A stretch of 22,424 nucleotides of DNA from positions 1-22,424 of the IMG/VR virus record IMGVR_UViG_3300021090_000329. The stretch is one strand, 5' to 3'. The stretch is from a virus. The notes under the pieces are model-generated. The model saw only the letters and a list, made by a program, of their open reading frames with translations, had not been told where the DNA came from and did not search any database. The position numbers and the translations under genes are program-made. Below are positions 1 to 7,408 of the stretch, one piece after another; position 1 is the first letter of the stretch, and each line of letters begins with the position of its first letter.

Positions 1-1
1 G

Positions 2-1036
2 AAAGGTATTCAATATTCCTCTGTTTATGAAAGAGCTGTTCTTTATTGTCGTATTATTCCTTCTGAATATGGAATAGAAGCTCCTCGTAAGAATTCTCCT
101 CAAATCTGGAAGTTTATTTTTGTTAATGGAGAGCATTTATTGTATGCTTCACGTGTTTATACGGCTTTTGATCTTCTACCAATTATGATTGGGCAGCCTT
201 TAGAAGATGGCTTTAATATTCAAACACAATCTATTGCAGAAAATCAACTTCCTATGCAAGCTGTAGCTTCTACTCTTTTTAATATTCGTCTTGCATCAGC
301 TCGTCGTGCTGTTTCTGATCGTGCTTTATTTAATCCTCTTTTAATTAATGAAAGTGATGTCAATTCTCCTGTCCCAGCAGCAAAGATTCCTGTGCGTTTA
401 TCAGGCTTAAATGATCAGAATCTTGAAAGTGCTTATAAACAAATTCCTTTTGATGATTCTGGTACTCAAAGTGTAATAGGTGATGTAAGAAATGTGCTAG
501 AATTCTCAGATATGATGTCTGGAATGAATAAACCTTCTCGCGGACAATTTCAAAAGGGAAACAAATCTGTACAAGAATGGCAAGATACTATGGGAGGTGC
601 TGATGATCGTAAACGCCTACCTGCTTTATGTATTGAATCACAAATTATGGTTCCATTAAAAGAGAATATTAAACTTAATATCTATCAACATAAAGCTATT
701 GGTATCTATCAATCTTCAAAGACTGGAGAAACTTACGATGTTGATGTTCAAAAATTAGAAGCTGTGCGTAAAAAAGTTATGTCTTTCCGTCTAGCAGATG
801 GATATACACCTAAATCTAAATTAGCTTCAACAGACTTTATTGCACAACTTCTACAAACACTTTCACAAAGTCAACCTCTTGCAGCCTCATGGGGTGCTGC
901 ATTACCTCGTATGTTTGCTCATCTTGCTCAATTAGGAGGTGTAAGAGATCTTGGGCAATATCTTCCAAAACAAGTAACACAAGGAGCATCAAGTGGAGCA
1001 GCTCTCCCAGCCGCCACTACTGGTACAGCTGGATAA
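2..1036 (+). CDS. Probable portal (head-tail connector) protein, C-terminal part
   Basis: The reading frame is open from base 2 to the stop at 1034-1036, so the start lies outside the window; the TTG at 140 is only an internal codon. The visible 344 residues contain PLEDGF and MQAVASTLFNIRLASARRA, a segment I associate with portal-type proteins of podovirus-like phages. The last 40 residues are rich in Ala, Gly, Ser and Thr and look flexible. A portal would form the dodecameric ring at the capsid vertex through which DNA is packaged and ejected. The position just before probable scaffold and capsid genes fits. I see no catalytic motif. It could be another head protein; the call rests mainly on gene order and the central segment. 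Confidence 0.6.
   Translation, partial: KGIQYSSVYERAVLYCRIIPSEYGIEAPRKNSPQIWKFIFVNGEHLLYASRVYTAFDLLPIMIGQPLEDGFNIQTQSIAENQLPMQAVASTLFNIRLASARRAVSDRALFNPLLINESDVNSPVPAAKIPVRLSGLNDQNLESAYKQIPFDDSGTQSVIGDVRNVLEFSDMMSGMNKPSRGQFQKGNKSVQEWQDTMGGADDRKRLPALCIESQIMVPLKENIKLNIYQHKAIGIYQSSKTGETYDVDVQKLEAVRKKVMSFRLADGYTPKSKLASTDFIAQLLQTLSQSQPLAASWGAALPRMFAHLAQLGGVRDLGQYLPKQVTQGASSGAALPAATTGTAG
981..986 (+). promoter_or_regulatory. Shine-Dalgarno AAGGAG for the GTG at 993
   Basis: AAGGAG ends six bases before a GTG. It lies inside the end of the portal gene and decides the start of the overlapping gene downstream. Confidence 0.7.
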
Positions 1037-1274
1037 ATTAACTCCAGCATTTACAGAGGAAGAAGCAAAGAATTTAAAACAAATCTTAGCTAATCCTCTT
1101 GTTAAAAGATTTTTTCTTGCTCAATTTAATACAGCAGTAGCAGACTTCTTGGTTAATGAAGCAGATACTGATGAACAAAAACAAAAACTTACTTCTCGTT
1201 TTTTAAAGATGAAGGGAGTGCAGTATGTATGTACCTTCATCTTAAATAATTTTCAAGAGGAAAAAGCGAAATGA
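993..1274 (+). CDS. Small conserved-type head-region protein, function unknown
   Basis: This 93-residue protein begins at a GTG with an AAGGAG six bases upstream and overlaps the end of the portal frame by 44 bases in a different frame. It is predicted to be mostly helical and is rich in Lys and Glu in its second half, with no membrane segment or signal peptide. Its stop overlaps the next start in an ATGA. The place between portal and scaffold suggests a role in head assembly or DNA packaging, but this is inference from position only. I do not recognise the family. A shorter start is unlikely because the next in-frame ATG is deep in the protein (residue 73). Confidence 0.7.
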   Translation: MEQLSQPPLLVQLDKLTPAFTEEEAKNLKQILANPLVKRFFLAQFNTAVADFLVNEADTDEQKQKLTSRFLKMKGVQYVCTFILNNFQEEKAK

Positions 1275-2119
1275 GGAGAGCATTAGAAATACCGTTCCGT
1301 AAGAAACAATACGGACATGCTAATTTTAGTGGACTAATGAGCATGTTTCAGAAACCTAAAAAACCGGCTGCTACTACTGTAGATCCTGCACTTGAACCTA
1401 AAGTAGATGCTACTGGTAAGCCTCTTCCAAATCAAAATATTGATCCAGCTACAGGTAAACTACGTAAAGCTAATACTGATCCAAATGCTCCAGAGAATAT
1501 CATTGATCCTAACAAATCAAAAAATCCACTTGACGTTTTCGATGGTCTGTGGGATAATACTAACAAGAGTGGAACAGTAGATGCTCCCTCCTTTTCATTA
1601 GACCCAGAAGCACTGAAGACTGTAGCAGGTAAGTTGTCTTTTGCCCCACAGCTCACAGCAGAGCAACTTGAGAAATTCAAGACTGGGGATCCAGAGACTA
1701 TTGCTGCTCTCCTCAACGAAACGGGTCGTCAAGCTTACACCTCACTTATGCAGCACATACCTGCCTTAACAGACAAGTATGTAACTGCTAGACTACAACA
1801 CGACCGCGCTGGGCTAGGTCGATCAGTTCGTACTGAACTGACTGTAAATAGCCTGGAAAAACTGGCTAGTAAGAATCCTGTACTGAAACAGCAGCTGGAT
1901 AGGGTCGTAGCAGGCCTGTATGAAAAATATCCAGATGCGACTCCAGATTGGGTCGCTGAGCAATCCACTAAGTATTTTGTGGATATAGCAAAGCAGCTCT
2001 CTCCAGACTCTTTCAAGCCCACGGCAGCAGAAGCCGCGGTAACTCCGAAAGAAGGAGAAGTACCGGAAGATTTCTGGGCAAACTTTGTAACTAGTCAGCC
2101 TTCTAAGACTACGCCCTAA
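1271..2119 (+). CDS. Probable capsid scaffolding protein
   Basis: A 282-residue protein directly before the major capsid gene. Residues about 30-95 are low in complexity and rich in Pro, Asp, Asn and Lys. Residues about 110-250 look helical and charged. The C-terminus is again Pro/Thr-rich. That layout and gene position are typical of phage scaffolding proteins, which direct procapsid assembly and are then lost; no protease motif was seen. The start at 1271 overlaps the previous stop (ATGA) with AGAGG ten bases upstream. An in-frame ATG at 1337, which begins MSMFQKPKKP, is an alternative start with a poorer ribosome site. From about 1600 the GC content rises clearly above that of neighbouring genes. 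Function is inferred from context and composition, not from a recognised motif. Confidence 0.55.
   Translation: MRRALEIPFRKKQYGHANFSGLMSMFQKPKKPAATTVDPALEPKVDATGKPLPNQNIDPATGKLRKANTDPNAPENIIDPNKSKNPLDVFDGLWDNTNKSGTVDAPSFSLDPEALKTVAGKLSFAPQLTAEQLEKFKTGDPETIAALLNETGRQAYTSLMQHIPALTDKYVTARLQHDRAGLGRSVRTELTVNSLEKLASKNPVLKQQLDRVVAGLYEKYPDATPDWVAEQSTKYFVDIAKQLSPDSFKPTAAEAAVTPKEGEVPEDFWANFVTSQPSKTTP
1296..1315 (+). repeat. Short inverted repeat near the start of the scaffold gene
   Basis: TCCGTA and TACGGA form a 6-bp stem with an 8-base loop. It lies between the two possible starts of the scaffold gene (1271 and 1337). It is short and may be chance. Confidence 0.3.
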
Positions 2120-2133
2120 CGCCTTCCTCTCAC

Positions 2134-2139
2134 AAGGAG
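2134..2139 (+). promoter_or_regulatory. Shine-Dalgarno AAGGAG for the major capsid gene
   Basis: AAGGAG lies seven bases before the ATG at 2147. This spacing fixes the capsid start at 2147 and not at the TTG three bases earlier. It is one of few full-strength sites on this strand. Confidence 0.8.
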
Positions 2140-2146
2140 ACGTTTG

Positions 2147-3343
2147 ATGTTTGCAACAGGAGTGTTCAATACTACCGTCAATCCGACGGAGCTGAACACA
2201 AGAAGCTTTGCTGGTACTATGCTACGTCTATTTCCTAATGGATCTTTCCCACTCTGGGGACTTCTGTCTCAGCAACCACGCTCAACTGCTAAGTCTTCTA
2301 CGCATGGGTACTTTTCTAAGACCTTCATGTTTGGCTATGTACAAGCTAATGGAGGCGAAACAAACGTTGAAGTAGCTATTACTGTTGATTCTACTGTGGG
2401 TATGCTTCCTTCAATGATTCTTTACAATCCTGCTACTCGTGAGAATATGCGTATTACTACAGTAGATTCTGCTACTCAAGTTACTGTTGTGCGTGAATTT
2501 GGTCGTGTTGCTGCAGCTGCTATTGCAGATGATCAGAAACTACTTGTAATTGGTTCAGCCTTTGCAGAAGGTTCTGCTCGTCCAGATGCTCGCAATATGA
2601 CTATCGTCCATATTCCAAACTTTACACAAATCTTCCGTAATGCTTGGGCAGTTACTGATACTGCTCGTGCTTCTCTTGTAGAGGCTGGCTTCGGTAACGT
2701 ACAAGAAAACCGTCGTGACTGTTCTATGCTTCACTCTGTTGAAGCAGAATCTGCTATTTTCTTCGGTCAAGCAGAAATGAATACTGCTGGTGCTCAGCCA
2801 ATCCACACAACCCAGGGTATTTATGATGCTACAGACCAGTATGCACCAGCAAATACAAATACTGCTGCCGCTACTACAACGTTTGATCAGCTTGTAGCTC
2901 TTGTGGAACCTGCTTTCCAATATTCAACGGATATGGGCAATGCTAAACAGCGCGTAGCTTTCGTTGGTTCTACTGCTCTTAAGGTACTTAACGATATTGG
3001 CAGAATGTCCGGCCAAGTTACTCTTTCTCAAGAAGAAACTTCCTTTGGAATGCAATTTACAAGCTTCAAGTTCTACAAAGGCCGTATCAATCTGATTGAG
3101 CATCCACTTTTCAATGGTCTCCCAGAACTTTCTAAGCTCATGGTGGTTGTTGATCTTGCTGCTTTGAAGTTAGCTTTCATGAATGGACGTGATACTAAAC
3201 CAGAAGAATACGGCGGAGACGGAAAGAATAATGCTAATGGCGTTGATGCCGTAGGTGGTTCTCTTACTTCTGAATTCGCTGTTGAGCTTGTCAATCCTTA
3301 TGCCTGCTGCATCGTAGAAGGACTTACTGCGGCAGCTGCATAA
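2147..3343 (+). CDS. Major capsid protein (SU10/DUF5309-like, HK97-type fold family)
   Basis: A 398-residue protein with the pattern I recall for SU10-like major capsid proteins. The N-terminal part has AGTMLRLFPNGSFPLWGL followed by HGYFSKTFMF. The middle has LTQIFRN-like text (here FTQIFRNAWAVTDTARA), then ENRRDC. The C-terminal half has an IEHPLFNGLPE segment and an NANGVDAVGGSLTSE segment. It builds the icosahedral shell. The length is usual for the family. The start at 2147 is set by AAGGAG seven bases upstream, after a short 27-base gap that is the only real space in this part of the operon, suggesting strong independent translation. Its base composition is somewhat GC-richer than the fibre genes, fitting a highly expressed gene. 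Confidence 0.85.
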   Translation: MFATGVFNTTVNPTELNTRSFAGTMLRLFPNGSFPLWGLLSQQPRSTAKSSTHGYFSKTFMFGYVQANGGETNVEVAITVDSTVGMLPSMILYNPATRENMRITTVDSATQVTVVREFGRVAAAAIADDQKLLVIGSAFAEGSARPDARNMTIVHIPNFTQIFRNAWAVTDTARASLVEAGFGNVQENRRDCSMLHSVEAESAIFFGQAEMNTAGAQPIHTTQGIYDATDQYAPANTNTAAATTTFDQLVALVEPAFQYSTDMGNAKQRVAFVGSTALKVLNDIGRMSGQVTLSQEETSFGMQFTSFKFYKGRINLIEHPLFNGLPELSKLMVVVDLAALKLAFMNGRDTKPEEYGGDGKNNANGVDAVGGSLTSEFAVELVNPYACCIVEGLTAAAA

Positions 3344-3346
3344 TCT

Positions 3347-3760
3347 ATGAGCATCGCTGACAAGCTCGCGGCAGTAAAAAATGCCGCAATGGCCGCAGGA
3401 GGATCATTACCAAAACCTCCTGCGGCTGGTGCTTCAACAATAAATACTGGTATGGCTAATTCTTTACAAGGAGCCACAGCAAAAACATTGCTTCCTAAGA
3501 CTCCATCTAAGACCTCTGTTTTGAGACCAGAAGATATGATTCCTAAGAGAACATCTGAAGATCAAGTGCTTTTCCATTCTTCAAAAGCAACTTTCAATAC
3601 TGTGTATGCTAAACAAGGAGAAGAAACTCGTCGTATTCATTTCGTAAATCAATACTACCTTACTAATGATGCAAAGGTAATTGAATTCTTACGTGCTAAT
3701 GCTAAACATTTTGTATTAGACGAAGTTTCTCCGAAAGTTTCTACAGAAATTAAAAAGTAA
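3347..3760 (+). CDS. Small capsid-associated protein, possible decoration or head fibre
   Basis: A 137-residue protein that begins three bases after the capsid stop. Residues 1-60 are rich in Ala, Pro, Ser and Thr and look unstructured. Residues about 70-137 form a compact domain with the pattern FHSSKATFNTVYAKQGEE, then FVNQYYLTNDAKVIEFL. Small proteins with a similar F-x-S...T...G...Y-x-T-x-D-x-x-V-I-x-x-L pattern are common just after phage capsid genes, where they are suspected to be decoration or head proteins. The first 80 bases carry two GC-rich hairpins, so its expression may be lowered relative to the capsid. There is no membrane segment. The function is an inference from position. 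Confidence 0.6.
   Translation: MSIADKLAAVKNAAMAAGGSLPKPPAAGASTINTGMANSLQGATAKTLLPKTPSKTSVLRPEDMIPKRTSEDQVLFHSSKATFNTVYAKQGEETRRIHFVNQYYLTNDAKVIEFLRANAKHFVLDEVSPKVSTEIKK
3368..3387 (+). repeat. First hairpin after the capsid gene
   Basis: GCGGCA and TGCCGC form a perfect 6-bp GC-rich stem with the loop GTAAAAAA, 25 bases after the capsid stop and inside the following gene. There is no U-tract after it, so it is not a classical terminator. Confidence 0.55.
3392..3426 (+). repeat. Second hairpin after the capsid gene, 11-bp perfect stem
   Basis: GCCGCAGGAGG (3392-3402) is the exact reverse complement of CCTCCTGCGGC (3416-3426), with a 13-base loop. A G.U pair could extend the stem by one. The left arm contains AGGAGG, a consensus Shine-Dalgarno that would be buried in the stem. 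No U-tract follows. Such a stable stem is unusual in this AT-rich genome and lies 49 bases after the capsid stop. Confidence 0.7.
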
Positions 3761-3766
3761 CTAAGT

Positions 3767-3789
3767 CTAGGCGCATATGAACCTAGGCG
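3767..3789 (+). repeat. Direct repeat CTAGGCG before two in-frame ATGs
   Basis: CTAGGCG occurs at 3767-3773 and 3783-3789. The first lies three bases before the ATG at 3777 and the second two bases before the in-frame ATG at 3792. The AGG within it is the only purine-rich core near either start. Confidence 0.4.
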
Positions 3790-4370
3790 AAATGAGAGAA
3801 TGGGTGCTTAGGACTATTGGGCGCCCAGAAAGACTACAACAAGCTCTAGATTCAATTAATTCTGCTATTGAGTATGTAACAGCAAAAGGAGATTTTGCAT
3901 CTGATTTAATAGAAAACAGCTGCAATCTTTCTTCGTCTGTATATATACATGCGATTGACATAACAACCACAATGCCACGCTTTCGTAAGATTAAGTATTT
4001 ACGTCCTGATGGTTATTCTGTTTACTTAAAATGGAAAGATTCTTCTCGTGTCTTTGTTGAGAAAGCTCCTGGAGTAGGAACTGAACTTATTGATGTTTGG
4101 TATAGAGCAGGAAATCAACTTCTAATTAAGTTGTCTGTTCTTCAATCTATTCTTCATTTTGGATACTATATTTTTCCGGAAAGGCTTGTTGATACTGCAG
4201 ATGAATATTGGATGTTGGATCAAATGCCAACAGTTATTCATGCTTTTGCTGTTGCACTTGAATATGAATCAATTGGAAATGAATCTGAAGCGTCACGTTA
4301 TGATAAAAAGGCTGAACGATTCTTATTTGTGCATAAGAGCGATAAGCAAGACGCTGTGAGTCATTCTTGA
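3777..4370 (+). CDS. Probable head-tail adaptor (connector) protein
   Basis: A 197-residue protein with features I recall from podovirus head-tail adaptor families. It starts MNLGEMREWVLRTIGRPE, has an FRKIKYLRPDGYSVYLKW segment, then DVWYRAG, then YYIFPERLVDTADEYWMLDQMP, and ends with a helical A-x-x-Y-x-x-x-A-E-R tail. Adaptors of this type form a ring below the portal and join it to the tail nozzle. Gene order (capsid, small protein, adaptor, tail) agrees. The start at 3777 is chosen because MxLGEMRE is the usual beginning; the ATG at 3792 in the same frame is possible. The ribosome site is weak. The exact class (P22 gp4-like or T7 gp11-like) cannot be told by eye. Confidence 0.6.
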   Translation: MNLGEMREWVLRTIGRPERLQQALDSINSAIEYVTAKGDFASDLIENSCNLSSSVYIHAIDITTTMPRFRKIKYLRPDGYSVYLKWKDSSRVFVEKAPGVGTELIDVWYRAGNQLLIKLSVLQSILHFGYYIFPERLVDTADEYWMLDQMPTVIHAFAVALEYESIGNESEASRYDKKAERFLFVHKSDKQDAVSHS

Positions 4371-4376
4371 GAAAAT

Positions 4377-5603
4377 ATGAATCCATATAGAGGCATTAAT
4401 CCTATTGGGAAGAAAACTCTTACAAATGCTGAACTTGCAGCAATTCTTTTACCTTATCTTCTTATTTCTGATATTGATGATGTACCTGTGGATGGAGAAT
4501 TTACTGCTCCTATCTCTTCAAACTGGGCATTTGATCACTTAGCAGCGGCTGATCCACATCCTCAGTATCTTACTGTTACAGAAGGAGATGCTCTCTTCTT
4601 GACTCCTGCTGAAGGTAATGCTCTCTATTCAGTTCTTGGACATATACATGATCATGGTACTCTAACTGGATTGGCTGATAATGATCATCCACAGTATTTA
4701 CTTATTGCGAGTTATACTGCTGCTGATGTGCTGGCTAAGATTCTTACTGTTGATGGGTCTGGATCTTTATTGGATGCGGATTTGCTGGATGGCTTAAATA
4801 GTGCAAATTTTAGTAGAACTACTGTAGCAGGCCCAGGTAATAATTTTATCTCTTTAGATTCTAGAGCAACAGATTTTCTTCCACAAGATAGAAATGCAGG
4901 TTTATACGCAGATTTCAAAGAAAATACTACTGATGGCTTAGCAGATGGTGGATCATATCATGGTGTTTTAACTTTTAGAAAATACGGATCAGATGTTGAT
5001 CTTACAGGTGGCCCAGTTGCTCAAATTGCATATACAGATGCTGGCAATCTACATATACGTTTATCTACAGGAGCAACAACTTGGGGGACTTGGATTAAAT
5101 TCTGGAATTCAAATAATGGTGGTGCTGGAAGTGGTCTTGATGCTGATCTTCTAGATGGTCTTTCATCTACTGCTTTCTCTCTAGTAGGACATACACATCT
5201 TCTTATTTCTGGGGCAACAGATGTTACAATAACTGCAGCGAATCTCAACTCATTAGATGATGGTGTAAATTCTGCTTTACACTTTCACGATGTAGATCGT
5301 GCGCGAGCAAATCATACTGGGACTCAATTAGCGGCTACAATTTCAGATTTCTCTGAAGCTTCTCAAGATGTAATTGGGACTTTACTTGCAGATTCTGCCA
5401 CAATTGATTTTGTATATGATGATGGTGGAAATACTCTTACTGCTAATGTAAAAGATGGAGCTGTTGATTTATCCAATATTATTGATGGTGTTACATCAGA
5501 AGTTGCTGTAAACAAAAGTAGAGTTTATGCTTCTCCTTTAGTAATCACTGCAACTGGTATACTTAAGATACCTAATACTTCGCAAGTAGCAATAGTGGGA
5601 TAA
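4377..5603 (+). CDS. Tail fibre or appendage protein 1
   Basis: A 408-residue protein built of short fibre-type modules. The N-terminal 50 residues may be the attachment part. HPQYL occurs at residues 61-65 and 104-108. LDADLLDGL occurs at 132-140 and again near 253-261, a motif typical of trimeric phage fibres. GHIHDHG and GHTHLL are histidine-containing turns. Between the LDADLLDGL copies is a pyocin-knob-like stretch (FRKYGSDVDL ... ATTWGTWIKFWN). It likely forms a trimeric fibre used in host binding. No catalytic site is seen. The next gene starts one base after the stop, in another frame (TAATATG), and opens with a motif usually found inside longer fibres, so the two may have arisen by splitting. 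The ribosome site is weak. Confidence 0.75.
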   Translation: MNPYRGINPIGKKTLTNAELAAILLPYLLISDIDDVPVDGEFTAPISSNWAFDHLAAADPHPQYLTVTEGDALFLTPAEGNALYSVLGHIHDHGTLTGLADNDHPQYLLIASYTAADVLAKILTVDGSGSLLDADLLDGLNSANFSRTTVAGPGNNFISLDSRATDFLPQDRNAGLYADFKENTTDGLADGGSYHGVLTFRKYGSDVDLTGGPVAQIAYTDAGNLHIRLSTGATTWGTWIKFWNSNNGGAGSGLDADLLDGLSSTAFSLVGHTHLLISGATDVTITAANLNSLDDGVNSALHFHDVDRARANHTGTQLAATISDFSEASQDVIGTLLADSATIDFVYDDGGNTLTANVKDGAVDLSNIIDGVTSEVAVNKSRVYASPLVITATGILKIPNTSQVAIVG

Positions 5604-5604
5604 T

Positions 5605-6648
5605 ATGCTACTCTTACAAGAAAGAGCTACACCAGCGACTCCAGCTGCTGGTTGGTCTATTATATATCCTAAAGCAGATGGACAATGGTACTTTAAAGAT
5701 GATGCAGGCGTAGAACAGCCCCTTGCTGGTAACAATATTCCTCAAACTCTTATTGATGCTAAAGGAGACTTAATTGTTGGTACTGCCGCAGATACAGCTG
5801 GAAGATTAGCTGTAGGAGCAAATGGAACTGTTCTTACTGCTGATTCTGCAGAAGCTACAGGAACAAAATGGGCCAATGTTTCAAATGTATCTTATCCACT
5901 TTGGTATATTGCTGGTTTAACTTATTCAAATAACGTAACTGATGCTACTAATGATGTGGATATTGCGGCAGGAGTTGCTCGTAGTTCAGATGACACAGAA
6001 AACTTAATTCTTGCATCTGCTATTACTAAGCGTTTAGATGCTGCTTGGGCTGTCGGTACTAATGCTGGAGGATTAGATACTGGTGTAATTGGTAACTCTG
6101 ATTACTATATCCATCTGATAAAAAGAATTGATACTGGTGTTGTTGATGTTCTATTTTCTCTCCAGAGTAGTGCTCCTACGCTTCCTGCTAATTACACAAA
6201 AAGTAGACGTATTGGGTGGTTTAGACGTCTTGCTGGAATAATTATTCTGTTCAAAATATATGAAATTTCAGGTGGCGGATATGAATTAACATGGATTACT
6301 AATATTAAAGATATTGACACAATTACTGCTACAGCAAATCGTACAGCTAGAGCTCTCTCTGTAATGCCATCATCTATTGCTGTATTTTCTCTTTATTGGA
6401 ATTCTGGACAAGTAGGTGTTACTACTCATTATTGTTTACTAACAACTGCGGATCAGGGAGATGTTGCAGCTTCTGGTAATAATTCGTCAATTAGTTCTAC
6501 AGCATCTAATACAGGTGCCACTACTACTATTATTGTTCCTGAAGTAAGTATGAAAACTAATTCTAGTAGCCAAGTATTTGACAGAGGAGATACTGCTGGA
6601 AGTATTAAATATTTTACTCGTGGATATGTAGATGCTAGACGTACCTAG
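5605..6648 (+). CDS. Tail fibre or appendage protein 2
   Basis: A 347-residue protein. Residues about 6-42 contain ATPATPAAGW ... ADGQWYFKDDAGVEQPL, a short repeat unit common along phage fibres. Residues about 48-80 have DAKGDLIVGTAADTAGRLAVG, another fibre module. The C-terminal half, with TKRLDAAWAVGTNAGGLDTG near residues 140-160, a DTGVVDVLFS segment and RRIGWFRR, resembles a widespread domain I recall at the ends of phage tail fibres. It probably contributes to receptor binding. It begins one base after the preceding stop and has no clear Shine-Dalgarno, so translation is probably coupled. No enzyme motif is visible. Confidence 0.65.
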   Translation: MLLLQERATPATPAAGWSIIYPKADGQWYFKDDAGVEQPLAGNNIPQTLIDAKGDLIVGTAADTAGRLAVGANGTVLTADSAEATGTKWANVSNVSYPLWYIAGLTYSNNVTDATNDVDIAAGVARSSDDTENLILASAITKRLDAAWAVGTNAGGLDTGVIGNSDYYIHLIKRIDTGVVDVLFSLQSSAPTLPANYTKSRRIGWFRRLAGIIILFKIYEISGGGYELTWITNIKDIDTITATANRTARALSVMPSSIAVFSLYWNSGQVGVTTHYCLLTTADQGDVAASGNNSSISSTASNTGATTTIIVPEVSMKTNSSSQVFDRGDTAGSIKYFTRGYVDARRT

Positions 6649-6657
6649 GGATTAATT

Positions 6658-7398
6658 ATGGAAACTCTTTTTCTTGATGTTGTTCAAGCTACCCCAGTAT
6701 TTAGAGGTAATAGAATTGCTCTTTATTTTAAACCTGACGGAAATCTATACTATAAAACAGCTTACAATACAGAAGTTCAACTTGTTGCGGTTACACCAGC
6801 TTTTACTACTGCTGATGTTAAGCTTACATTAAAGACAGTTGCTGATGCTGGTTGGGTTATGTGTAATGATGGAACTATAGGTAATGCTATATCTGGAGCA
6901 ACTTCTCGTGCTAATGCTGATACAGAAGATCTCTTTATCTATCTTTGGAATAATATAGATAATATGTATGCTGTTGTATCTGGAGGACGTGGACTTAGTG
7001 CTATTGCGGATTTTGATGCAAATAAAACAATAGCCTTAACTAAAATGCTTGGTCGTGCTATTGCAATTGCAGGTGCTGGATCTGGATTAACTAATAGAGC
7101 CTTAGGGCTAATTCTTGGGCAAGAAACTGTATCTCTTACTGAAGCCCAAAATGGAGTACATACTCATATACAGAATGCTCATACGCATACTCAAGATATA
7201 CATGGGCATAATGTTGCGCAGGGTTCAGGAGTTGGTTCAACTGGGGCTCAAGATGCTAACTTTACTCATACTATAGCTACATCAGGTACTACAGCAACGA
7301 ACCAAAATACTACAGCAACAAATCAGAATTCTGGTGCTGGTTCTCCTCATGAAAATATGCCTCCTGAAACATTCTTAAATGCGATGATTAAACTTTAG
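6658..7398 (+). CDS. Tail fibre protein 3 with collar-type receptor-binding tip
   Basis: A 246-residue protein. Residues 8-42 repeat the fibre unit seen in the previous gene (ATPVFRGNR ... KPDGNLYYKTAYNTEVQL). Residues about 63-100 have GWVMCNDGTIG and DLFIYLWNNI, typical of the phage tail collar domain. LGRAIAIAGAGSG and LGQETVSLTEAQ follow. Then come three HxH pairs (168/170, 175/177, 182/184), a duplicated TTATNQN, and a closing NMPPETFLNAMIKL, which matches the usual collar ending. In related fibres the tip binds the receptor, and HxH motifs bind metal along the trimer axis. An AGGG lies nine bases before the start at 6658. It is probably the main receptor-binding protein, though that cannot be shown from sequence. 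Confidence 0.75.
   Translation: METLFLDVVQATPVFRGNRIALYFKPDGNLYYKTAYNTEVQLVAVTPAFTTADVKLTLKTVADAGWVMCNDGTIGNAISGATSRANADTEDLFIYLWNNIDNMYAVVSGGRGLSAIADFDANKTIALTKMLGRAIAIAGAGSGLTNRALGLILGQETVSLTEAQNGVHTHIQNAHTHTQDIHGHNVAQGSGVGSTGAQDANFTHTIATSGTTATNQNTTATNQNSGAGSPHENMPPETFLNAMIKL
7288..7329 (+). repeat. Two 21-bp tandem repeats in fibre gene 3
   Basis: Two adjacent 21-base units, identical at 18 positions, encode TTATNQN twice. They lie between the HxH region and the conserved C-terminal end. Confidence 0.7.
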
Positions 7399-7408
7399 TA
7401 GTATATAC

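Noticed and set aside
993-1274. Programmed frameshift joining portal and the next gene
   Set aside because: A proper ribosome site and GTG inside the overlap explain the second gene, and no slippery site was recognised.
1432-2022. Two minus-strand frames opposite the scaffold gene
   Set aside because: Shadow frames favoured by the higher GC; no start signals and Ser-rich composition.
2555-2920. 121-codon minus-strand frame opposite the capsid gene
   Set aside because: Rich in Cys and Ser from reverse-frame codons; no ribosome site, and fully inside the capsid gene.
6658-7398. Possible target of a diversity-generating retroelement in the fibre tip
   Set aside because: No C-type lectin ending, no template-like repeat and no reverse transcriptase seen in the window; the tip is of the collar type.
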